Below are positions 15,227 to 20,538 of a stretch of DNA of 20,538 nt, piece after piece. The stretch lies in assembly GCA_035644935.1 (NCBI GenBank), contig DASQNO010000127.1:1-20538 (forward strand), read 5' to 3'. How positions within the stretch are numbered: the first letter of the stretch is position 1; each line of letters starts with the position of its first letter. A program made the translations under genes and the position numbers. The stretch comes from CADCVW01 sp035644935. GTDB lineage: Bacteria; Pseudomonadota; Alphaproteobacteria; Sphingomonadales; Sphingomonadaceae. Below the pieces are notes generated by a model. The model worked only from the letters and a program-made list of their open reading frames with translations, did not search any database and was not told the origin of the DNA.

Positions 15227-16381
15227 TCAGCCGCCTCCGGGGAGATTCGCAACTCCTTGCGGTTCTGCAACACACAGCGGCCCGTGGTCGATCCGTGGCA
15301 GCACGTGCCGCGCGAAGAGGTCGGCTTCCGCGGCGTGGGGGTAGCCGGACAGGATGAACGCCTCGATGCCCATGTCGCGGTAGCTTTGCAGCTTGGCGAG
15401 CACCTGGTCGGGGTCGCCCACGATCGCGGCGCCGCAGCCGGAGCGGGCGCGGCCGATGCCGGTCCACAGATGCTCCTCGGCATAGCCGTCGTCCGCCGCG
15501 CTTTCGCGCAGTTCCGCCTGCGCGCGGACGCCGACGGAGGTGGCGTCGAGCGACTTGGCGCGGATCTCGGCGCCGGTCTGGGCGTCGAGCTTGGACAGCA
15601 GCCGGTCGGCGGCGGCGCGCGCTTCGGCCTCCGTGTCGCGGACGACGACGTGCGCGCGGTAGCCGAAGCGCAGCGTGCGGCCATGTTTCGCTGCCCGCGC
15701 CGTCATGTCGGCGATGATCGCCTGCACCGCTTCGCGCTTGTCGGGCCACATCAGGTAGACGTCGCAGCCCTGCGCCGCCGCCTCGCGCGCATCCTCCGAC
15801 AGACCGCCGAAGTAGAGCAGGGGCGCCTTGCCGGACACGGTGGTCACGCGCGGCGGATCGAGCTTCAACTGCCAGTGCTCGCCCTGGTGATCGAGCGATT
15901 CGCCGTTGAGCATGGTCTTGAGGATGCGCATCGCCTCCAGCGTGCGCGCATAGCGCGGGGCGGAGGCGAGCTTCTCGCCGGGCATGTCGGAGGAGATGAT
16001 GTTGACCGTCAGACGTCCTCGTCCAGAAGAGTCGCCTCCCAGCAGCCGGTCGATCGTCGCGATCTGGCGGGCGAGCTGGGGCGGCCAGGTCTCGCCGATG
16101 CGCACCGCCATGAGCAGGCGCATGCGGCGGAGCATCGGCGCGATGGCGGCGGCGAAGGCCGTGGTGTCGATGCCGAGCTGATAGCCCGACGGCAGCAGGA
16201 TGTTGTCGAACCCGCCCGATTCCGCCTGCAGCACGATGTCGCGGCAATGCTCCCAGCTCGATTTCAGCATGGGATCGGGGACGCCCAGGAATTCGTAATC
16301 GTCGTCGCACAGCGCGGAGAACCAGCTGATTTCGCACCCGCCGCGCGTTGCCGCGGCGCCGTTCGCATCCATATCCGTCAT
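15227..16381 (-). CDS. SsuD-like FMNH2-dependent monooxygenase (LLM class)
   Basis: The 384-residue protein belongs to the bacterial luciferase-like flavin monooxygenases, closest in pattern to alkanesulfonate monooxygenase SsuD. The start is set at ATG 16381, which overlaps the stop of the upstream aldo/keto reductase by four bases (ATGA); an upstream in-frame start at 16423 would lie inside that gene. Family blocks include GYQLGIDTTAFAAAIAPMLR, RLTVNIISSDMPGE, APLLYFGGLSEDAREAAAQG, FGYRAHVVVRDTEAEA, LWTGIGRARSGCGAAIVGD and FILSGYPHAAEADLFARHVL; the last three closely follow SsuD. Such enzymes use FMNH2 from a separate reductase and O2 to cleave C-S or related bonds. No sulfonate ABC transporter (ssuABC) is nearby, so a substrate other than simple alkanesulfonates is possible. 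Confidence 0.9.
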   Translation of the reverse strand: MTDMDANGAAATRGGCEISWFSALCDDDYEFLGVPDPMLKSSWEHCRDIVLQAESGGFDNILLPSGYQLGIDTTAFAAAIAPMLRRMRLLMAVRIGETWPPQLARQIATIDRLLGGDSSGRGRLTVNIISSDMPGEKLASAPRYARTLEAMRILKTMLNGESLDHQGEHWQLKLDPPRVTTVSGKAPLLYFGGLSEDAREAAAQGCDVYLMWPDKREAVQAIIADMTARAAKHGRTLRFGYRAHVVVRDTEAEARAAADRLLSKLDAQTGAEIRAKSLDATSVGVRAQAELRESAADDGYAEEHLWTGIGRARSGCGAAIVGDPDQVLAKLQSYRDMGIEAFILSGYPHAAEADLFARHVLPRIDHGPLCVAEPQGVANLPGGG

Positions 16382-17292
16382 GGCAGTTTCTCCCCCATCG
16401 ATGCCTGCAGAACCGCGTACCAATCGGCGCGCGTCCAGCGCGGCTTCAGGGCCTGCGGGATTTCGGCGATACGGCCGGCGTTCTGCGTGCCCACGATCGG
16501 GATCGGCCGCGCCGGGTGCGCCATGATCCAGCTGTACGCCGCGGCCGCGCGCCCGACGCCGTAATCGTTCGCTTTGGCGTCAAGCAGCGCGGCGACCGCG
16601 CGCGAACGTTCATCACGCGAATCGGCAATGCGTCCGCCGCCCAGCGGCGACCAGGCGAGCACGGCCATGTCGTCGGCCATCGCCTGGTCCATGAGGCCGT
16701 CGAACAGCGGCGCGACGTGCAGGGCCGAAAACTCCGGCTGGTGGCTGACGAGCGGCGCGCGGAGGAAGCCGGCCAGCGCCCGCGCCTGCGACGGCGTGTG
16801 GTTGGAGACGCCCACCGCGCCGATCTTGCCCGCCGCGATCGCATCGTCCAGCGCGCGGGCGAGTTCGGCCGGGTGGACGAGCAGGTCGGGGCGGTGGATC
16901 TGCCAGAGGTCGATGCGCTCGACGCCCAGGCGAGCGAGCGAAGCGTCGATCGCCTGCGCCATGTACCCGGCGCTCGAGTCGTACGGCGTGCCGAGGACAA
17001 TGCCGCCCTTGGAGGCGAGCACCATGCGGTCGCGAAGGCCGGGCGCGTTGGCGAAGACCCGGCCAAGCAGCGCCTCGGCGGTGCCGAAGCCTGCGCCGTC
17101 GGCCCCGTAGATGTCGGCGGTGTCGAACAAGGTGACGCCCGCATCCAGCGCCGCGTCGACCAGCGCGCGGGCGGCGGAGACGTCGTCCCCGGCGAAGCGC
17201 CACATGCCCCAGGCGATGGGGGATACGACAAGTCCGCTCTTGCCCAAGGGGCGCGGTTCGGGTGAGAAGGCTATTTCAGACATCGTTGTCAT
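16378..17292 (-). CDS. Aldo/keto reductase
   Basis: This 304-residue NAD(P)H-dependent oxidoreductase has the (beta/alpha)8 fold of the AKR superfamily. The catalytic tetrad is complete: Asp57 and Tyr62 in LFDTADIYG, Lys95 in VLASKGGI, and His133 in LWQIHRPD. Later family motifs are IGAVGVSNHTPSQARAL and VLAWSPLGGGRIAD, with a C-terminal IPIVGTQNAGRIAEIPQAL cofactor-binding block. The start may be ATG 17292 or ATG 17283 (MSEIAFSPEPRPLG); neither has a clear ribosome-binding site. It is the first gene of a two-gene minus-strand operon with the SsuD-like monooxygenase (four-base overlap) and diverges from a Gfo/Idh/MocA oxidoreductase with only 20 bases between the starts. It probably reduces an aldehyde or ketone intermediate of the same pathway. 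Confidence 0.95.
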   Translation of the reverse strand: MTTMSEIAFSPEPRPLGKSGLVVSPIAWGMWRFAGDDVSAARALVDAALDAGVTLFDTADIYGADGAGFGTAEALLGRVFANAPGLRDRMVLASKGGIVLGTPYDSSAGYMAQAIDASLARLGVERIDLWQIHRPDLLVHPAELARALDDAIAAGKIGAVGVSNHTPSQARALAGFLRAPLVSHQPEFSALHVAPLFDGLMDQAMADDMAVLAWSPLGGGRIADSRDERSRAVAALLDAKANDYGVGRAAAAYSWIMAHPARPIPIVGTQNAGRIAEIPQALKPRWTRADWYAVLQASMGEKLP

Positions 17293-17312
17293 ATCGCACA
17301 GGATTTGGGGAA

Positions 17313-18398
17313 ATGGGAGAGATTCGTTACGGTCTTGTCGGCGCGGGCATGATGGGGCGCGAGCACATCGCCAACCTCGCGATCACGCCGGGCGCGCGGC
17401 TGGTGGCGATCGCCGATCCGGTGGCCGAGTCGCTGGCGGCGGCGAAGCACGCGCTGGGCGAACGCGCGGACGGCGTGCGGCAGTTCGACGACGCGGCGGC
17501 GCTGGCCAAGGCGGGCGGCATCGACGCGGTGATCGTCGCCAGCCCCAACTACACCCACCGCGACACTCTCGAGCCGTTGTTCGACGCGGGGCTGCACATC
17601 CTGTGCGAAAAGCCGCTGGCGACGACGCTGGACGACGCCCGCTGGGTCAGCGCGCAGGCGGCGGGCAGGACCTCCGTGTTCTGGACGGCGATGGAGTATC
17701 GCTACATGCCGCCGGCGGCCGAGTTCATCCGCCAAATTCGGGACGGCCGGGTCGGCAAGCTGCGGATGCTGTCGATTCGCGAGCATCGCTTCCCGTTCCT
17801 CGTCAAGGTCGGCGACTGGAACCGGTTCAGCCGCAACACGGGCGGCACGATGGTGGAAAAGTGCTGCCACTTCTTCGACCTGATGCGGCTGATCGTCGGA
17901 GCGGAGGCGGTGCGCGTCTATTGTTCGGGCGCGATGGACGTGAACCACGTCGACGAGCGCTACGCGGGCGAGCGGCCGGACATCATCGACAACAGCTACA
18001 CGGTGGTGGATTTCGACAACGGGGTGCGCGCGATGCTCGACCTGTGCATGTTCGCGGACGGCGCGGAAAACCAGGAGGAGATCGCGGCGGTCGGTGACGA
18101 AGCGCGGCTGGAGGTGTTCATACCCGAAGGCGCGCTGATCCACAGCCCGCGCACGGGGTTCATGAACCCCAAGACGCCCGAACGGGTCGTGGTCGGCGTC
18201 GATCCCAAGGCGCTGGACGCCGGCAGCCACCACGGCGCGACATTCTACCAGCACCAGGCCTTTATCGCGGCCGTGCGGGGCGAGCGTGCCGTGGAGGTGA
18301 CCGCCGACGACGGCCTGCGCGCGGTGGCGATCGGCGTCGCGGCGGAGATAAGCGCGCGCGAGAAGCGCGTCGTGGCGATGGATGAAATCGGCTTCTGA
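17313..18398 (+). CDS. Gfo/Idh/MocA-family oxidoreductase
   Basis: The 361-residue NAD(P)-dependent dehydrogenase starts at ATG 17313 (MGEIRYGLVGAGMMG), chosen because AGGA lies 9 bases upstream and the Rossmann motif GAGMMG falls at residues 10-15; an upstream in-frame start at 17262 would run through the divergent gene. Lys100 in CEKPLATTLDD is the conserved catalytic Lys of the EKP motif. The C-terminal domain carries NTGGTMVEKCCHFFDLM, with His186 and Asp189 as likely catalytic or substrate-binding residues. The family oxidises or reduces sugars, inositols and related polyols, but the substrate cannot be named. It is transcribed toward the TonB-dependent receptor, 106 bases away, and shares a tight divergent promoter region with the aldo/keto reductase. 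Confidence 0.94.
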   Translation: MGEIRYGLVGAGMMGREHIANLAITPGARLVAIADPVAESLAAAKHALGERADGVRQFDDAAALAKAGGIDAVIVASPNYTHRDTLEPLFDAGLHILCEKPLATTLDDARWVSAQAAGRTSVFWTAMEYRYMPPAAEFIRQIRDGRVGKLRMLSIREHRFPFLVKVGDWNRFSRNTGGTMVEKCCHFFDLMRLIVGAEAVRVYCSGAMDVNHVDERYAGERPDIIDNSYTVVDFDNGVRAMLDLCMFADGAENQEEIAAVGDEARLEVFIPEGALIHSPRTGFMNPKTPERVVVGVDPKALDAGSHHGATFYQHQAFIAAVRGERAVEVTADDGLRAVAIGVAAEISAREKRVVAMDEIGF

Positions 18399-18450
18399 TC
18401 CGCGCGACCAACGGGTCGTCGCAGGCGGGGCTTTTCGCGAGCGCCCGGCA

Positions 18451-18468
18451 TGTGATAACGGTGTCACA
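18451..18468. promoter_or_regulatory. LacI/CRP-like operator candidate upstream of the receptor
   Basis: TGTGATAAC-GGTGTCACA is an 18-bp imperfect palindrome (7 of 9 pairs) with a central CG, 36 bases before the receptor ATG. The central CG and TGATAAC half-site resemble LacI-family operators, which often control TonB-dependent receptors in alphaproteobacteria. It also resembles a CRP site with TGTGA/TCACA arms, but the spacing is 8 rather than 6. Confidence 0.45.
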
Positions 18469-18504
18469 AGTTCGACACAGAACATCGATTGGGGGAGAAA
18501 CGGG

Positions 18505-20538
18505 ATGATCAGCAAGTCTTGGGCGGCGGCAAGCACTCTGGCGATGGCGGTCGCATGCGCGTCCCCGGCGTGGGCGCAGGATGCGACACCGGCGGGCGAT
18601 CCTCCTTCGGCCGAGCCCACGCCTATGGGTGAAACCCCATCGCCGAGCCAGTCGCCCGCGCCAGCGGACGAGGTTCCGGGCGAGATCGTCGTCACCGCGC
18701 AGAAGCGGTCGCAGCGCCTGCAGGACGTGCCCGTCGCGGTTTCGGTGATCTCCGGCGCGGCAATCGCGGCGCAGGGCGGGGTCAACCTCGAGAACGCGCA
18801 GTACCTCGTGCCCACGCTGACGTTCCGCAAGTCGGGCACCAGCATCAACCAGTCGCTGTTCCTGCGCGGCGTCGGCACGTCGACCTTCTCCATCGCGGGC
18901 GAGCCGTCGGTGTCCACCGTGCTCGACGGCGTCGTTTACAGCCGCGCGGGCGAGGCGTTCGCCGACTTGGTCGATATCGAGCGCATCGAGGTGCTGCGCG
19001 GGCCGCAGGGGACACTGTTCGGCAAGAACGCGAGCGCCGGCGTGGTCAACATCGTCAGCCGCCGGCCCGAGCGGGACTTCGGCGGCTTCGTCGAGGCGGG
19101 TTATTTCCTGGGCGAAGGCACGGTCGCGGACGAATATCGCGGCCGCGTGGCGTTGAACGTGCCGCTGGGCGAGAACGTCCGCAGCCGCGTCACCGGTTTC
19201 TACACCGAGTGGGACGGCAACATCCGCAACGAGACGGTGGACCGCACGGTCAACGGCTTCAAGCGCTACGGTGTTCGCGGGATCGTTGTCGCCGACGTGA
19301 CGCCGGACCTGCAGCTGACGCTGATCGGCGATTGGCGGCGCGCCAAGGACGATTGCTGCGCCGAAGTCATTGGAACGCTGCCCAACAACCTCGCCGCCGG
19401 CGCGTTGCCCGAGCCGCGGGGCGACCGCACGCGCCGCATCCGTCAGAACCTGGTCACGCGCACCGATGAGGAGAGCTACGGCTTTTCGGCGCAGGTCGAC
19501 GGGTCGATCGGCGAGCACACGGTGACCTCGATCACCGCGTACCGCAACTACAAGAACGACGAGACGCGCGACGGCGACTTCCTGCCGCAGGCGTTCGTGG
19601 GGTTCAACCAACTGCACGATTTCGGTCCGCAGACCGGGGAAACGGTGACGCAGGAGCTTCGGCTGACCTCGCCGAACAACCAGCCGCTGGAATATGTCAT
19701 CGGCGGCTTCTTCTCCCGCGCGGAGTCGGAGCGCACCTTCACGCGCAACGACATCGTCTGCACGGTGACGCCGGCGCGCACGGTGCTGACGCCGTGCGGG
19801 GCGGCGGGGGTGAACCCGTCGACGCGGCCGACGGGCACCGCGACCTTCGGCTCGGTGTTCAACAACCTGGCCGTGTTCGGGCAGGGCACGTTTGCGGTCA
19901 CCGAGCAGCTGCGCCTGATCGCGGGCCTTCGCTATACGCATGACGAGTTAAGCGTCGATCACGTCCGCGTCAGCCCGCTGGTGGGCCCCGGCATCCAGCC
20001 GAGCTTCGGACCGTTCATCGCCCGCACGAGCAAGGACAACGTGTCCGGCCGCGCCGGCGTGCAGTTCGAGTTCTCGCGCGCGTCCACCGCCTATGCGACC
20101 TACGCGCGGGGCTACAAGGGTCCTGCGTACAACGTCTTCTTCAACCTGACGCAGGTCGGCACCAACGTCATTGATGCGGAAACGGCCGACAGCTTCGAGG
20201 TCGGGCTCAAGAACACGCTGCTGGGCGGCCGTCTAGTGATCAACCTCGCGGGCTATTACGCCAAGTACAAGAACTTCCAGGCGAACAACCTCGACGTCGC
20301 GGCCGGGGTCGTGGTGACGCGCTTCACCAACGCCGGCGACGTGTCGACACGCGGCGGCGAGCTGGACCTGATCTTCCAGCCGGTTCCCGATCTCAATATC
20401 TCGGGCGGGCTCGCCTACACCGATGCGCAGGTGGATGAATTCCGCGTGCCGCCGGGCGGCAACCCGCTGGCGGTGGTGCCGTCGGGGACGGCGCTGCCCT
20501 ACGCGCCCAAGTTGAAGGCGACGCTGGGCCTCGACTAC
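18505..20538 (+). CDS. TonB-dependent outer-membrane receptor (3' end outside window)
   Basis: An open frame of 678 codons runs from ATG 18505 off the right edge. GGGGGAG lies 7 bases before the start. The signal peptide is MISKSWAAASTLAMAVACAS then PAWAQ. A Pro/Ser-rich linker (about 27-58) leads to the TonB-box region EIVVTAQKRSQRLQDVPVAV and the plug domain, with IEVLRGPQGTLFGKNASAGV and VNIVSRRP as the plug signature. Barrel strands follow, for example TSITAYRNYKNDETRDGDFL, LRLIAGLRYTHDELSV and YATYARGYKGPAYNVFF, typical of sphingomonad receptors. It would import a scarce or large substrate with energy from TonB-ExbBD. Beside the oxidoreductase genes it probably delivers their substrate. 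Whether that is a siderophore, glycan or aromatic compound cannot be told. Confidence 0.96.
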   Translation, partial: MISKSWAAASTLAMAVACASPAWAQDATPAGDPPSAEPTPMGETPSPSQSPAPADEVPGEIVVTAQKRSQRLQDVPVAVSVISGAAIAAQGGVNLENAQYLVPTLTFRKSGTSINQSLFLRGVGTSTFSIAGEPSVSTVLDGVVYSRAGEAFADLVDIERIEVLRGPQGTLFGKNASAGVVNIVSRRPERDFGGFVEAGYFLGEGTVADEYRGRVALNVPLGENVRSRVTGFYTEWDGNIRNETVDRTVNGFKRYGVRGIVVADVTPDLQLTLIGDWRRAKDDCCAEVIGTLPNNLAAGALPEPRGDRTRRIRQNLVTRTDEESYGFSAQVDGSIGEHTVTSITAYRNYKNDETRDGDFLPQAFVGFNQLHDFGPQTGETVTQELRLTSPNNQPLEYVIGGFFSRAESERTFTRNDIVCTVTPARTVLTPCGAAGVNPSTRPTGTATFGSVFNNLAVFGQGTFAVTEQLRLIAGLRYTHDELSVDHVRVSPLVGPGIQPSFGPFIARTSKDNVSGRAGVQFEFSRASTAYATYARGYKGPAYNVFFNLTQVGTNVIDAETADSFEVGLKNTLLGGRLVINLAGYYAKYKNFQANNLDVAAGVVVTRFTNAGDVSTRGGELDLIFQPVPDLNISGGLAYTDAQVDEFRVPPGGNPLAVVPSGTALPYAPKLKATLGLDY

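Noticed and set aside
15170..16564. 464-codon open frame on the plus strand
   Set aside because: It is antisense to the SsuD-like monooxygenase and part of the aldo/keto reductase; no protein-like features.
17289..18917. 542-codon open frame on the minus strand
   Set aside because: It is antisense to the Gfo/Idh/MocA gene and the receptor start. Composition is typical of a high-GC shadow (His/Arg/Ala-rich), with no motif.
18262..19941. 559-codon open frame on the minus strand
   Set aside because: It is antisense to the TonB-dependent receptor, which has a signal peptide, a strong ribosome-binding site and plug motifs.

Overview
The window looks like a chromosomal segment of a GC-rich alphaproteobacterium, most likely a sphingomonad. 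Reasons are the heavy G/C third-position use in the housekeeping genes (10081-10140 has 50 G/C in 60), the alphaproteobacterial curli protein CsgH, the large TonB-dependent receptor with a Pro-rich leader, and the CCCGGC-CTTT-GCCGGG hairpin after glpK. This is inferred from sequence character only.

Region 1 (55 to about 6211) is a decayed genomic island. It starts at a complete tRNA-Leu(CAG) and ends at a degenerate direct copy of the tRNA 3' end at 6190-6211. Just inside the tRNA lie remnants of three different tyrosine recombinases. After them come a frameshifted sugar-nucleotide ketoisomerase (FdtA/WxcM-like), a gene-poor stretch, a LuxR-type regulator, and a curli-secretion block: csgF, a frameshifted csgG, a frameshifted small secreted protein and csgH. 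No curli subunit gene (csgA/csgB) or csgE is present. The gap between csgG and the small secreted gene holds a structured, riboswitch-like element with two hairpins that share the same hexaloop.

Region 2 (6296-12419) is ordinary high-GC chromosome: kynA (tryptophan 2,3-dioxygenase, apparently leaderless), an S66 LD-carboxypeptidase with a Tat-type leader (minus strand), an NADPH-dependent FMN reductase (minus), and the overlapping glpD-glpK pair for glycerol use.

Region 3 (12420-15170) is a lower-GC islet (13381-13440 has only 24 G/C in 60). It holds a terminator-like hairpin, the 3' remnant of an IS5-type transposase, a 137-residue exported Cys-containing protein, and a Gly-rich, calcium-binding, RTX-like protein of 621 or more residues whose true start is unclear.

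Region 4 (15227 to the end) looks like a catabolic locus. An SsuD-like FMN-dependent monooxygenase and an aldo/keto reductase overlap on the minus strand. They diverge from a Gfo/Idh/MocA oxidoreductase, which is followed by a LacI-operator-like palindrome and a TonB-dependent receptor that runs off the window. The receptor would import a substrate and the three redox enzymes would process it. The FMN reductase of region 2 could supply reduced flavin, but the substrate cannot be read from the sequence.
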